NCBI GenBank assembly: GCA_035292585.1
Contig: DATDPU010000089.1
Coordinates: 62,001 to 126,000, forward strand
Reading direction: 5' to 3'
Length of the DNA: 64,000 nt
From: DASSFZ01 sp035292585
GTDB lineage: Bacteria > Chloroflexota > Anaerolineae > Fen-1058
Below, in pieces: positions 13,101-20,034 of the stretch (within the stretch, counting starts at the first letter, position 1; every line of letters starts with the position of its first letter). Below the pieces are notes generated by a model. It was given only the letters and a program-made list of their open reading frames with translations, had not been told where the DNA came from and ran no database searches. The position numbers and the translations under genes were made by a program.

Positions 13101-16100
13101 AAGTGACCGTCTATGCTGACCGTGGCCTGCACCCGTTCTCCGTCACAGCCAATCCGCAATCCGCATTCAGCATTCAGCAATCCGATGACGCGATACTCGC
13201 CGTGCTGGGTGACCGCAGCGTGGCCGTGGGTCTAGCACCTTCGCAATCCACCGGCGGGCCGGGCGTGCCGACGTTGTACCACCTGACGATTACCAACACC
13301 GGCAGCCTGTCCGATACCTACACCTTCAATGTAGCAGCGCCCGAAGGCTGGGCGTATCGTCTGGAAGCCAATGGCGCACCGGTCGAGGCCATCAGCCTCA
13401 CACCCTTCGTCTTCAACTCGGCTGAGGTTTGGCTGATCGTCACGCCGCCGGCCGATGAGGCGGTAGGCGCTTATGACTTCGATGTCTTGGTGCAATCGCA
13501 GAATGATCCAAATGCGCAGGCTGCGGTGACTGGCGCGCTCGATGTGTCGGCCTACGGCATGCAGGTCAGCATCCTGCCCGAACACACCACCATGAACCCG
13601 ACCGACGCGGGAACGTGGCAAGTGCGCGTCACCAACACCGGCTCGGTCGCCGATAGCTACACGCTGATGGCGGGCGGCATCGTCTCCGGCTCGGCGCAGT
13701 TCGCGCCGGGCGTGCTCTCGCTCGCGCCGGGCGCGTCGGGCACGGTGCAGTTGACCTCGGGCGCGATGGACTTCGCGCTGCCGCAGACGTATCCCTTCGC
13801 CGTCACCGCGCATTCGGCCTCGAATCCAACCATCCAAAACTACGACACGGCAGACATCACCTTCAGCGGCTACGAGGCCGTTGCAGCGGCGCTACTGCCG
13901 GGCGATCAGACTCTCACCGACACTTTGCAGGCGTCGTTCCTGATGGTCATTACCAACACCGGCAACGTGGACACCGTCTATCGACTCTCCGCGCCCGGTT
14001 CTTCGCCCGCGGCCCAGTTCGAGGTGGACGAGGTCTACATCCCGGCGCACATGACGGCGGGCGTCCTGCTGACCGTGCGCGCAGCCGGGAGCGGAACGTA
14101 CACCGTCGGTGCATCAGCCGACTCGGCGACCAGCGCCGCGCAAGACAGCGCGACGGCCAGCCTGACGATCGTGATGAGCAACCAACCGCCCGACGTGGAC
14201 GCCGGCCCTGACCAGGCAGCGAGCGAGGGCGTGTGGGTGAACTTCAATGGCAACTTCACCGATGAAGGTGCGACGGGCACCCACACGATTGCCTGGGACT
14301 TCGGCGATGGCAGCACGGCCGGCGGCACTCTGACGCCGGCGCACCTCTACGCGGATAACGGCGCCTACACCGTCACGCTCACCGTGGCAGATGACGGCGG
14401 GGAGACGGGCAGCGATACGCTCGTCGTTACTGTCGACAACGCGTCTCCGAGCGTGAACGCCGGGCCGGATCAATCGGCGCTCGAAGGCGAGCCGGTCAAC
14501 TTCAACGCCACCTTCACCGACCTGGGCGCGCGCGACACGCACACCCTCGCCTGGGACTTTGGCGACGGCGCAACGGCAACCGATACATTGGCGCCGACTC
14601 ACTTCTACGCCGACGATGGCGCCTACACGGCCACGCTCACGGTGACGGACAAAGATGGCGGCAGCGGCAGCGACGCGCTCGTCGTCGCCGTCGAGGGTGT
14701 CGCTCCGGCCGTCCAGGCCGGGCCAGACCAATCGGGGGATGAAGGCGCAGCGCTGAGCTTCGCAGGCGCCTTCACCGACCCGGGTGCGCTCGACACGCAC
14801 ACGCTCGCCTGGGATTTCGGCGACGGTGAAACAGCGAGCGGAACGCTCACACCGGCGCACACCTATGCGGATAACGGCGTGTACACTGTCACGCTCACCG
14901 TCACCGACAATGACGGCGGCTCAGGCAGCGATACCTTGCTCGCCGCCGTTCACAACGTTGAACCGGCGGTGAATGCCGGGCCAGACCAGGCCGCCGGCGA
15001 AGGCGACGCCGTCACCTTTGCAGGCGCCTTCACCGACGCGGGCACGCTGGACACGCATGCCATCGCCTGGGACTTCGGCGACGGCGCAACTGCCAGCGGC
15101 GCGCTCACACCCACACACCTCTACGCCGACGACGGCGTCTACACCGTCACGCTGACCGTCAGCGACGACGACGGCGGCGCGGGCAGCGATGCGCTCAGCG
15201 TCACCATCGGCAATGTGCTCCCCTTCGTCGAGGCCGGCCTCAATCAAATCTCGGTCGAGGGTGAAGTCGTGACCTTCAGCGGCGCGTTCACCGACACGGG
15301 CGCGCTCGACACCCACACGCTCGCCTGGGACTTTGGCGATGGCGAAACCGCGCACGGCACGCTGGCGCCCGCTCACATCTACGCCGACGACGGCGCGTAT
15401 ACCGTCACGCTCACGGTCAGCGACGATACCGGTTCGGCCAGTGACACCTCGTTGGTCACCGTCGAGAATGCCGTTCCATCTGCCGATGCCGGGTCGAATC
15501 AAACAGCGGACGAAGGCCAGGCCGTGAATTTCCTCGGTTCCTTCGCCGACGCTGGCTGGCTGGACACGCACACTCTCGCGTGGGACTTTGGCGATGGTGA
15601 AGACGCGAATGGTACGCTCGCACCTGCGCACACGTACGCGGATAATGGCGCGTACCGCGTCACGCTGTCCGTCACCGACAACGACGGCGCGACCGGGAGC
15701 GACATGCTCACCGTCACCGTCAGCAACGTCGCGCCGAGCGTGGACGCCGGGTTCGACCGGAACGCTGTGAGAGGCCAACCGGTTGACTTCAGCAGCGCGT
15801 TCTCCGATCCGGGCGCGCTGGATACCCACACGATCGCCTGGAACTTCGGCGATGGCGCGACGGCCGGCGGCGCGCTTTCGCCCACGCACATGTACACCAG
15901 CAGCGGGACCTACGCGGTCACACTCACCGTCACCGACAATGACGGCGACAGCGGCAGCGACACGCTCCAGGTGACGGTCGTCAACGTCGCGCCGAGCGTC
16001 GACGCCGGGGCAGACCAAACCGCCGATGAAGGCGATGCCGTTCAGTTCGAAGGCGCCTTCAACGGCCCGGGCGTGCTGGAGCTCTACACGGTAGAGTGGA

Positions 16101-18007
16101 ACTTCGGCGATGGCCGGGGGGCGAGCGGCGCGCTGACGCCGATGCACCTCTACGAAGATAACGGTGTGTACACCGTCACGCTCACCGTGGCAGACGACGA
16201 AGGCATGGTCGGGAGTGATACCTTGCAGGTTAGCGTGAACAATGTCGCCCCCAGCGTCGAGGCCGGGTCGAACGGAACGGGCATCGAAGGCGCAGCCGTT
16301 CAGTTCGACGGCGCATTCACCGATCCAGGCGTGTCGGACACACACGCGATCCTGTGGGACTTCGGCGATGGCGAAACGGCGAGCGGCACGCTGTCTCCCT
16401 CGCATGTCTATGCGGATGATGGCAACTACCTCGTCACGCTCACCGTCACAGATGACGACAGCGGCTCAGGCAGCGACACGCTCGTCATCGCCGTCGGCAA
16501 TGCGACCCCCATCGCCGATGCGGGTTCGAATCAGACCGCGGCTGAAGGCGAAGCCGTCCACTTCGACGGCGCCTTCACCGACGCGGGTACGCTGGACACG
16601 CACACGCTCGCCTGGGACTTCGGCGATGGGACAACCGCCAGCGGCACATTAACACCGACGCACGTCTACGCGGATGATGGCGTGTACGCCGTCACGCTCA
16701 CCATCACCGATGACGGTGGGGAGATGGGCAGCGATACGCTCGTCGTCACCGTCCACAATGTCGAGCCGAGCGCAGAGGCCGGATCGGATCAGGCAGCGGC
16801 TGAAGGCGAGGCTATGAGCTTCGACGGCGCCTTCACCGACCCCGGCGCGCTGGACACCCACACGCTCGCCTGGGACTTCGGCGACGGCGGCGCGGCAAAC
16901 GACACATTGACGCCCACGCACGTCTACGCCGATGATGGCGCCTACACCGTCACGCTCACCGTCGTTGACAAGGATGGCGGAATTGACAGTGATACGCTCG
17001 TCGTCACGGTTGACAACGTTGCGCCGATGGTGGACACCGGGCTGGATCAAGCGAAGAATGAAGGGGAAGCAGTCAGCTTCGCTGGCGCCTTCAGCGACCC
17101 CGGTGTGCTCGATACCCACACCATCACCTGGGGCTTCGGTGATGGGACAACGGCGAACAACACGCTTACACCGGCGCACACTTACGCCGACAACGGCGTG
17201 TACACGGTGACGCTCACTGTCGCTGATAATGGCGACGCAGTCGGTCAAGACACACTCGTCGTGACCGTTCGCAACATCGCGCCAAGCGTTGAGGCCGGGC
17301 CGAATCAGACCGTCGCGGAAGATGTCGCGCTGAGCTTCAGCGGCGCCTTCGCCGACCCCGGCACGTCGGACACCCACACCCTCCTGTGGGGCTTCGGCGA
17401 CGGCGGAACAACCAACGGCACGCTGTCGCCCGCGCACACCTACACGGAGAGCGGCGTGTACACCGTCACGCTGACCGTCACCGATGACGACGGCGACGCT
17501 GGCCGAGATACGCTGGTCGTCACTGTTACCGCAAGGGCTGAGTCGTGCGCGTTATATCCCATCGCGCTCCACAGTAGCACGCTGCTCTCGGCGACCGTCG
17601 GCCAGACGCTGCCGGACGTGTACAACGGCGCGGGCCAGGGCAACTTCGGCTGGTTGGCCTGGACGGGTGCGAATGGTGAGCCAGTGTTGGTCAACAGCCT
17701 GACGCCGCCCGGCGACAGCGATACCTACGTCAACCCGAACAACTCGAACGACCATACGCTGTCGGTTGGTGATTGGGTCCAGGGAAGACCGGGCGTCGCC
17801 AACTCTCGCGGCGTGCGGGATGCGCTGGATGCGCTCAAGGCGCTGACGATCACCATCCCGGTATGGGACACGGCGACCGGGCAGGGCAGCACCACGCGCT
17901 ATCACGTGGTGGGCTTCGCGCGCATTCAAATCACCGACTACCAGTTGCCCGGTCAGGACCGCATCTCGGCCATCTATCGGGGCACGGCCACATGCGCGGA
18001 GGAGTGA
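1142..18007 (+). CDS. Giant secreted multidomain protein: transglutaminase-like, Ig-like, toroid and PKD domains
   Basis: About 5,620 residues. Domains in order: signal peptide 1-45 (ends VQAA); transglutaminase-like fold about 280-425 keeping His (DHWWVEAY) and Asp (DLDPS) but with Ser333 where the Cys would be; two hydrophobic stretches about 875-912 and 964-990; NEW3/CARDB-like Ig domains to about 2160; a CxxCH motif at 2197-2201 (CNACH); four repeats of about 269 residues, 2278-3338; a Thr/Pro linker 3343-3430; a terpene-cyclase/prenyltransferase-like toroid 3514-3730 (NPDGGW, RGDGQW); more Ig-like domains; 13 PKD domains about 4347-5463 (WDFGDG core); and a 155-residue C-terminal domain with two Cys. 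No LPXTG or autotransporter domain is visible. A surface or extracellular adhesin/scaffold is the best reading; any enzymatic role is doubtful. AGGGAG at 1134-1139 serves the start at 1142 (ATGATG, second Met at 1145). Confidence 0.85.
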   Translation: MMAIHSTHTYSIKVLAIALSLALTCSLIPPEGWGLLFGVGTVQAAPADAGSLSGFPTGVNSPGMRAFPKTSLPDEFSDPNNMDLFAPDRQPNGMLLDLGAMQVNTPSAPSLVSSPLSIARVQSAYRATDAISQTLVITFVVTNNRLPVSSLQIPISATITDTLAAFSAIDLSNDPNTIHNVLLHDTLIGDDIFISSFPIPDQDGTQYAWNLGDIPPLASVTATLVLSASMPITVFTDLDIGATVRGMLQGHPVSTRAQPVGLVPNAINGEPLGNWLKWTIDADKYEEYMLAKAAELGQDPVRMFEYVRSLGYESYQGSLRGTRGTLWSEAGNSLDQASLLIAMLRASGIPSRYRHGTLNATRAQELVLSMFPKASQVVGNIPQGIEISNPASDSNLLAEIQDHWWVEAYLLGLGWIDLDPSFQNASIGQRFVSDGSIATDGTDRIAEVPDNLRHKVTITIKIEKWDMLSSLSGGVSYAYPLARTFNAVELVGNPVILGHLVNTDAMGGMVFWRIQRTYTPYFAVGDFEALIEGQSFQELVSNFPFGNFVTTGEWMQFDIQDVDGNVEHYEREIVDRIGFDKRQTEGTLDIGKDVGTNPIVTEFDMFTMLLMGSDTLPLPDLLRRTGPALLSTFAQGEKYLDLPETPATSDDGKLLQEARNAVRKMTLQFTSAMLLAFASSSTLATRGLGLAMLTKAYHDSPNIVIGSYTIQLGESGGPEGKALVALDLLRHKRRVIAAPGQAKRAEFVTRYVYGIADAALESQMIKNVLGDESRPVLSVADVMTVAQASEIPLRAISGFNLDDLADLTISAEAKARIKAAVAGSDRILVLVPERMVTLGSIQTVGWWQIDLVSGETNSVMEDGLHQSLGQYAKIALISFGSAFVVAVAYRIIFKAAATFLGWGLIALGVFGNTQKEYIPGYQRFKSYVNSAFGYGAALVGAGYAKAVDTIKEKLIQHLTTYTGSSLGVAVVMFISQLAGFIAGSIVADQILEQFKYDSSSGGWSGMPIIDPPLSPQLLNRHAQALAVHDDGYASAAISMVGTIGTSSAPLVATLQTSHNTIVNALHATWVSPGFNTLSFTAFDGSSSQLYSADGALLASGIVQATPILSPSQALTRRSAPFYALSSTGSSSFYAPAVTGLGAGSNWLTYTAQLTSTQPYTLELRDVIVTVTSPLPAGGTTGGVYTGSFTLVTTDTTTIEGFGHTAVPNFADAAYMQADDAHLIIGPASGAFLVGGEPVDASNGVAIAGYTGPLTITEESETLDRIELSGDASFFTLATSPTSTIAPPPAPAGGAGGGSSVNFNAVVSANFADTYTTTVEAPPGWNVELDATGLITATPPLGAEPGDYTILVTAQSGLYPDLFASAVHTVTTTAFQGMALAVNPDPLITVPWGPTPPAPAGGAGGGLGPLPGDTNNGQPQIPGAAFTIDITNTSTVSHTFAIDVTGLPDGWLILSGAECRGASPCAPTSITLSLPAGGVGQIGLYIQPQPDALPPAGASYGFTVNATAIDNPSLTQSASRTFVVPAMAFSQVTAQPALVYSSPGLTTTFDVGLRNVGNAAGALTLFHTLPISTWTASLAQPPALDAGEAFTQSVTLETPDGDLGRDYTLSIGAPSGAYTQTVHVAVRMVGPNAYTAHDVAAVVSGLGDDPLSAALTQVGITVDALEQGCDATCPAGLRENAANAAQTVADQLAPYPLLSERAAEFAAIAADLRAHDTFADVAADLVELRDTLTALRDELLRLAAHAVTLDVQPGAQVTLPSLPVTYTIDLAARGNTVTTYDLSVTGLPADMPYALRNTQYSLSPGQSASASLVITPTALGVYPFTVTVTALPLPAGGAGGGSLVRIERPLGLRAVDAFARITEVRADPAFVETGSSSTELSVHIANVANWRMTGQVETDVLAPDGASVFSGTTPITLSLIDANNTFDLGTLNTTGFVTGVYTVNVALNLQPPTSNFQPPTSNLQPPTSNFGLFSVGQGISATAGVAPAIVAPGDAIVTTTITTERTAFDVGTPPAPAGGAGGGYTTTVTVTAPANASNNNSAVGAPLSLAAGTYDVIIADGAIRRSVSGPWYDTIQASVYFTSTPVMTYWLGYGVDAFTGGSPTALEALALNRDKFVRVYLPQPATLRFWIHDPSPSDSSGAIALTVRQRFEASASLNRRVEGALGLAIPRQQAETLAYDQRPIEGSFSSNWPMNNECNACHVQSQALIGLGDVARKLPVNLGDPETMDALHAYLVGWTQADGRVGQPNDDPLVQATLAFWSLAQDTVRLAAMPAPDLRPAGIQRYEDNHAGLRYNGRPFIGSINWVRMTSPIASAGYAARSKTAGDTVSLDFSGGWLGAGFVSSLSGGKVEVFVDGVSYGVIDTYARNERPFSRYFNLADAGAHTLELKVLGQRNPFASDNWVNFDYIDTWDGTLMPDGRFEESDARVRTGSGWLQDSGFAGASGGKFWKAGSGHSAWFPFTGDSVTYQAVTLGTPLIQSLQVEILIDGESRGRFSLWSPTTVTRTFSFDGLGAGPHVLQVRGYRSEARVDAFITPGIPPFVTPTTPTGIVRYEEDDPAVRLNGAASDVAPGSWLLYGEAYASQGYAAQTDVAGNTVSLAFSGTWAAFGYIANSSAGKVEVFIDGLSQGVIDTYARAPVNRTALFESLAGGPHTIEVRALPISQKNPFSSGNRFHFDYFDTWDGAPLPGGRFEESDSRVLGGGIGWMLDTSFSGASGGQFWRADRNIWFPFTGDSVTYQAVTFNSSAIQVHEVEVLIDGQSRGLFDLWSQTPVTRTFSFDGLGPGLHMLQVRSYRGEARVDAFITPGIPPFITPTTPTGIVRYEEDDAALRFNGASLDQAPTNWNISTDNTASGGYIAYTDATNNMVGLAFTGSWVSLGYVAYSNAGQVEAFIDGVSQGVVDTYSRTPTSRSVVYSGLADTTHTLEVRVLPSSQKNPFSNGNRFHFDYFDAWDGAAMPEGRFEESDARVRSTINWQQDTSFSGASGGKFWRGGANAWFPFTGDSVTYQAVTIASGSVQAYQVEVLIDGESRGAFNVWSTAVQTRTFSFEGLGAGPHVLQVRSYRGEARVDAFITPGIPPFVTPPAPTGIVRYEEDDPGVTFNGADLDRAPTNWSVATDNYASSGYIAYTDATNNTVGLAFTGTWVALGYTAYSNAGQVEVFIDGVSQGVIDTYNASPTNRSVVYADLTPGAHTIAVRTLGQRNSSSSGNRFHFDYFDIWDGSALSGGRFEEGSPRLLDGVGWILDTSFSGASGGKFWRGGNNAWFPFTGDSVTYEAVTNNSPTANVEVLLDGVSRGPFSLYNATTITRAFTFDGLTAGPHVLQVRALTGEARIDAFSANSAVAPPTATPTSTPTPTDTPTSTSTPTPTETATPSQTSAPTPTDTLTPAATAAPSQTSVPTSTDTPTPTFTPEPASTETPTPTATTDGGQGGGQPGGSSPRLLAIGDPSSMIFRAASLPSAGATLALQATVFARPERFEPKHPQPASLDSGATLHASSLALPALDSPITDTTALISMTTYLLNQRTADGVWPPPATRGGEPVTWWWSDTPVAGRSPALTAYNIVGLGKLYDLTGNITYREAMTRAAQTMVTWSYTNSHSTALHEIIGLHTALPYVQDSALATQVEARTIEIADYLRANQNPDGGWSRNVYTTTSDPLPTAGVLYALSLLQPASTDPSLLQATEYLLRAQRGDGQWPSLYQDDNTRPIMTTTWVDISLPWIYEVLSSYSIDLAHSVPLSGVTALTDTFSPPATTSVGVDEVVYGWRYNQTEAERIRSSSFASRLTGLLPGEVRQVSNGTLVSYAIEGGSNTLALPPLYVQAMHIIGVEPGARIAAPGEAVVYDVVLFNPGDAADEFTLSVGGLPAAWVDLPATVLLDAGHTQTVTLTVRPEPDAALGEQAFIVIAETNAGGRDAASASLTVADPLDLSITPKLAAASNDQVVTYTLTISNLESDARTYTLSTDGLSPNVVVLPGSVDVAAGQAVTVPLEVTVYADRGLHPFSVTANPQSAFSIQQSDDAILAVLGDRSVAVGLAPSQSTGGPGVPTLYHLTITNTGSLSDTYTFNVAAPEGWAYRLEANGAPVEAISLTPFVFNSAEVWLIVTPPADEAVGAYDFDVLVQSQNDPNAQAAVTGALDVSAYGMQVSILPEHTTMNPTDAGTWQVRVTNTGSVADSYTLMAGGIVSGSAQFAPGVLSLAPGASGTVQLTSGAMDFALPQTYPFAVTAHSASNPTIQNYDTADITFSGYEAVAAALLPGDQTLTDTLQASFLMVITNTGNVDTVYRLSAPGSSPAAQFEVDEVYIPAHMTAGVLLTVRAAGSGTYTVGASADSATSAAQDSATASLTIVMSNQPPDVDAGPDQAASEGVWVNFNGNFTDEGATGTHTIAWDFGDGSTAGGTLTPAHLYADNGAYTVTLTVADDGGETGSDTLVVTVDNASPSVNAGPDQSALEGEPVNFNATFTDLGARDTHTLAWDFGDGATATDTLAPTHFYADDGAYTATLTVTDKDGGSGSDALVVAVEGVAPAVQAGPDQSGDEGAALSFAGAFTDPGALDTHTLAWDFGDGETASGTLTPAHTYADNGVYTVTLTVTDNDGGSGSDTLLAAVHNVEPAVNAGPDQAAGEGDAVTFAGAFTDAGTLDTHAIAWDFGDGATASGALTPTHLYADDGVYTVTLTVSDDDGGAGSDALSVTIGNVLPFVEAGLNQISVEGEVVTFSGAFTDTGALDTHTLAWDFGDGETAHGTLAPAHIYADDGAYTVTLTVSDDTGSASDTSLVTVENAVPSADAGSNQTADEGQAVNFLGSFADAGWLDTHTLAWDFGDGEDANGTLAPAHTYADNGAYRVTLSVTDNDGATGSDMLTVTVSNVAPSVDAGFDRNAVRGQPVDFSSAFSDPGALDTHTIAWNFGDGATAGGALSPTHMYTSSGTYAVTLTVTDNDGDSGSDTLQVTVVNVAPSVDAGADQTADEGDAVQFEGAFNGPGVLELYTVEWNFGDGRGASGALTPMHLYEDNGVYTVTLTVADDEGMVGSDTLQVSVNNVAPSVEAGSNGTGIEGAAVQFDGAFTDPGVSDTHAILWDFGDGETASGTLSPSHVYADDGNYLVTLTVTDDDSGSGSDTLVIAVGNATPIADAGSNQTAAEGEAVHFDGAFTDAGTLDTHTLAWDFGDGTTASGTLTPTHVYADDGVYAVTLTITDDGGEMGSDTLVVTVHNVEPSAEAGSDQAAAEGEAMSFDGAFTDPGALDTHTLAWDFGDGGAANDTLTPTHVYADDGAYTVTLTVVDKDGGIDSDTLVVTVDNVAPMVDTGLDQAKNEGEAVSFAGAFSDPGVLDTHTITWGFGDGTTANNTLTPAHTYADNGVYTVTLTVADNGDAVGQDTLVVTVRNIAPSVEAGPNQTVAEDVALSFSGAFADPGTSDTHTLLWGFGDGGTTNGTLSPAHTYTESGVYTVTLTVTDDDGDAGRDTLVVTVTARAESCALYPIALHSSTLLSATVGQTLPDVYNGAGQGNFGWLAWTGANGEPVLVNSLTPPGDSDTYVNPNNSNDHTLSVGDWVQGRPGVANSRGVRDALDALKALTITIPVWDTATGQGSTTRYHVVGFARIQITDYQLPGQDRISAIYRGTATCAEE
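4655..4688. repeat. Intragenic G/C palindromic element, divergent copy 1
   Basis: CCCCCCTGCCAGCGGGGGG core followed by a second G run. It is the most divergent of five copies inside the giant gene and is read as in-frame codons. Confidence 0.6.
4996..5032. repeat. Intragenic G/C palindromic element, copy 2
   Basis: Inverted repeat CTCCCCC / GGGGGAG followed by GCCGGAGGGGGG. Encodes PPPAPAGGAGGG in frame, between two Ig-like segments. Confidence 0.75.
5322..5356. repeat. Intragenic G/C palindromic element, copy 3
   Basis: 35 bases nearly identical to the copy at 7172-7207. Encodes TPPAPAGGAGGG. Stem CTCCCCC / GGGGGAG around TGCGCCAGC, then GCCGGAGGGGGG. Confidence 0.75.
6628..6661. repeat. 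Intragenic G/C palindromic element, copy 4
   Basis: Same element with a shortened loop (TGCCTGC). Encodes LPLPAGGAGGG, so one codon shorter than the others but still in frame. Confidence 0.75.
6983..7045. repeat. Heptamer array YTCCAAC x9 inside the giant gene
   Basis: Nine perfect-phase 7-base units, each CTCCAAC or TTCCAAC. Sixty-three bases equals 21 codons, so the reading frame survives and gives the peptide repeat QPPTSN(F/L). Confidence 0.9.
7172..7207. repeat. Intragenic G/C palindromic element, copy 5
   Basis: Copy of the 35-base element, again preserved in frame as PPAPAGGAGGG. It interrupts an Ig-like domain between the FDVGT and YTTTVTV strands. Confidence 0.75.
7975..11155 (+). 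repeat. Four tandem about-269-residue modules in the giant protein
   Basis: The units restart at about 7975, 8783, 9593 and 10400, spaced 807-810 bases apart. Each begins GI(V/Q)RYEE(D) and holds two beta-sandwich-like halves, one with a G(F/Y) ... EVFIDG(V/L)S core and one with F(S/A)GASGG(K/Q)FW ... WFPFTGDSVTY. Copies 2-4 are more alike than copy 1. They resemble carbohydrate-binding jelly rolls, which is inference only. Confidence 0.85.
13151..13185. repeat. Heptamer array AATCCGC/ATTCAGC inside the giant gene
   Basis: Five in-phase 7-base units (AATCCGC twice, ATTCAGC twice, AATCCGA). They encode NPQSAFSIQQSD in an Ig-like region. Confidence 0.75.
14185..17530 (+). repeat. Array of 13 PKD domains in the giant protein
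   Basis: Thirteen units of about 86 residues. Each carries an (A/D)AG(P/S)(D/N)Q start, a THT(L/I)AW(D/N)FGDG core and a YTVTLTV(T/A)D(D/N) G-strand. DNA similarity between neighbouring units is high, so copy number could vary by recombination. PKD domains usually mediate surface protein or polysaccharide contacts. Confidence 0.9.
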
Positions 18008-18023
18008 TGGAGGCGCTTATCTC

Positions 18024-18086
18024 GTTACGGAATACGCACTACGCGCGATTCCGGCGGGTTCCGTAATGCGTACGCGGAGCGCGTAA
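18024..18086. repeat. Inverted heptamer array between giant gene and rtcB
   Basis: TTACGGA ATACGCA CTACGCG units are followed by inverted counterparts beginning TTCCGTAA. The array lies between two converging genes (giant protein end, rtcB end) and may act as a weak hairpin. No U-run terminator is seen. Confidence 0.6.
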
Positions 18087-18112
18087 ATCAACCTGGAAAC
18101 TGCTTTAGGTCA

Positions 18113-19567
18113 TCAGCCTTTGATCACCGCTACCGGCTCCAACCGGGCGACCTTGCGAGCGATGCCCGCCTTCGACACGACCTCGATCACGCGATCGACG
18201 TCCTTGTACGCCTGCGGCGCTTCTTCGGCCAAACCCGGCATCGACCCGGCGCGCACTTTGATGCCGCGGCTTTGCAGCTCGTCGCGCAGCTGCTCGCCGC
18301 GAATTTCTTTCTTCGCGCGCGAACGGCTCATCACCCGGCCGGCCCCGTGACAGGTCGAACCGAAAGACTGTTCCATCGCTCCCGCCGTGCCGAGCAACAC
18401 CCACGACGCCGTGCCCATCGAGCCGGGGATCAGCACCGGCTGACCCATCGGTTTCAGATCGGGCGGCAACCCCTCTGAACCGGGTCCGAAGGCGCGCGTG
18501 GCGCCTTTGCGATGCACGCAGACCTTGATCGACTGCCCACCGACCGAGTGGACTTCGAGCTTGCCCATGTTGTGGGCAATGTCGTATACCTGATGCAGAT
18601 CGAAATTCTTGACGTGCCCGGCCAGCACTTCCTCGAACGAGGCGCGGATGAAGTGCGCCAGCACCTGTCGATTGGCAAAGGCATAGTTCGCCGCGCAGGC
18701 CATCGCCCCGAAATAGTCCTGACCCTCCGGCGAATCAAATGGGGCGCACACCAGCTCGCGATCCGGCAGCTGGATGCCATACTTACGGACGGCCGTTTGA
18801 AACTGGCTGACGTAATCGGTGCAAACCTGGTGCCCGAAGCCGCGACTCCCGCAGTGAACCTGCGTCACGATCTGGCCGGGGAACAATCCCAGCACGCGCG
18901 CCGCCTCTTCGTCGAAAATCGCCGTGACTTCGTCGACCTCGATGAAGTGGTTGCCCGCGCCGAGCGTGCCGAGCTGCGGCCGGCCGCGCTCGATCGCTCG
19001 CTTGCTCACCTTGTCAGGCTGTGCGCCGGGCATCGCGCCGAACTCTTCGGTGTGTTCCAGATCATCCCGACGCGCATAGCCTTTCTTCAACGCCCACTTC
19101 GCGCCCTGCGTCAGCACGTCGCGAAACTCCTCGTGCGAGAGCCGGATGTGACCCTCCGAACCGACGCCGCTGGGACAATTGTGGTAGAGCGCCGTCGCTA
19201 AGTCCCCGATCCGATCTTCGACCTCTTCGCGCGAGACGTGCGAGGCCAGCAGACGGACCCCACAATTAATATCGTAGCCCACCGCGCCGGGCGAGATGAT
19301 GCCATCCGGCACGCGCGCCGCCATCACCCCGCCGATGGGCATGCCGTAACCTTGATGGACATCGGGCATCACGATCACCGGTTCGACCAGACCGGGCAGG
19401 GACGCGACATTCATGGCCTGCTCCAGTGATTGATCGCCCAACGCATCTTCCAGCAACTCGTCATCGGCATACACGCGCACCGGCACGCGCATATCGCCGC
19501 GCTGCGACTTCGGAATTTCCCAAAGGTATGGGCTGATTCGAGTGAGATTCTGCTTATTGAGCGTCAT
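18113..19567 (-). CDS. rtcB: RtcB 3'-phosphate RNA ligase
   Basis: 484 residues, the normal RtcB length. RtcB joins 2',3'-cyclic phosphate or 3'-phosphate RNA ends to 5'-OH ends using GTP and Mn(II). Visible signatures are MPDVHQGYG, the metal Cys in DINCGVRLL, GAGNHFIEV, VHCGSRGFGHQ, and the catalytic His in the CHGAGR motif near residue 420, which is guanylylated in characterised RtcB. It is last in a minus-strand set with selD and archease. A strong ribosome site (GAGGAGGTGA at 19571-19580) precedes ATG 19567, and 27 bases separate it from the archease stop. Role: tRNA splicing-like or stress-induced RNA repair; Chloroflexota targets are not known from this sequence. Confidence 0.95.
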   Translation of the reverse strand: MTLNKQNLTRISPYLWEIPKSQRGDMRVPVRVYADDELLEDALGDQSLEQAMNVASLPGLVEPVIVMPDVHQGYGMPIGGVMAARVPDGIISPGAVGYDINCGVRLLASHVSREEVEDRIGDLATALYHNCPSGVGSEGHIRLSHEEFRDVLTQGAKWALKKGYARRDDLEHTEEFGAMPGAQPDKVSKRAIERGRPQLGTLGAGNHFIEVDEVTAIFDEEAARVLGLFPGQIVTQVHCGSRGFGHQVCTDYVSQFQTAVRKYGIQLPDRELVCAPFDSPEGQDYFGAMACAANYAFANRQVLAHFIRASFEEVLAGHVKNFDLHQVYDIAHNMGKLEVHSVGGQSIKVCVHRKGATRAFGPGSEGLPPDLKPMGQPVLIPGSMGTASWVLLGTAGAMEQSFGSTCHGAGRVMSRSRAKKEIRGEQLRDELQSRGIKVRAGSMPGLAEEAPQAYKDVDRVIEVVSKAGIARKVARLEPVAVIKG

Positions 19568-19594
19568 GGCTCACCTCCTCGACGTGGCAGGTCT

Positions 19595-20023
19595 TCACAC
19601 ATCAAAAACTAGTTCGACCTGAAACCCATCGACATCCTGACGGATCGATACGCCGTGGAAGGTAGCCGCTTTGATCGCCTTGAATAACTCCGCCGGGCGA
19701 CCGCCACGCACGGACGCGCGCACCTCTGCCTTATCATCGCTCACTGTCAAGCGGTGAATCGCGAACTCGGCGAAAACCACGGCGTGCTCTTCGGCCAGGT
19801 ACAATAACTCATTCAACCAATCGATCAGCAGCGTTTCAGCGTCGATCGCCTGGAGGTCGATCTCGAACGCGCGAGCCGCACTGACCTTCGACAGATCGGT
19901 CAACAGGCCGAACATCCCTTGCGCCGCGCCGACGAACAGTTCGGGCACATCCCGCGCTCGAACCCGGATCGCCCAATCGGCGGTGTGCTCGATTTCCTCG
20001 ACGCGATCATCCGGCTCGCTCAT
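19595..20023 (-). CDS. Archease, RtcB activator
   Basis: 142 residues matching archease. It has the N-terminal EHTADWAI motif with a metal-binding Asp, the LLIDWLNELLYL helix, and the C-terminal KAATFHG ... D(V)DGFQVELVFDV ending with the acidic metal site. Archease speeds RtcB turnover and guanylylation, and adjacency to rtcB (27-base gap downstream) is a well-known arrangement. It begins 11 bases after the selD stop, with GGGTGAG as ribosome site, so all three genes look co-transcribed. Confidence 0.93.
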   Translation of the reverse strand: MSEPDDRVEEIEHTADWAIRVRARDVPELFVGAAQGMFGLLTDLSKVSAARAFEIDLQAIDAETLLIDWLNELLYLAEEHAVVFAEFAIHRLTVSDDKAEVRASVRGGRPAELFKAIKAATFHGVSIRQDVDGFQVELVFDV

Positions 20024-20034
20024 GGCTCACCCGG

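Noticed and set aside
14921..16405. 494-codon minus-strand ORF across the PKD array
   Set aside because: Antisense to a clear PKD repeat array; its own repeats (Arg-rich, GERVGVERA) merely mirror the PKD codons in GC-rich DNA.
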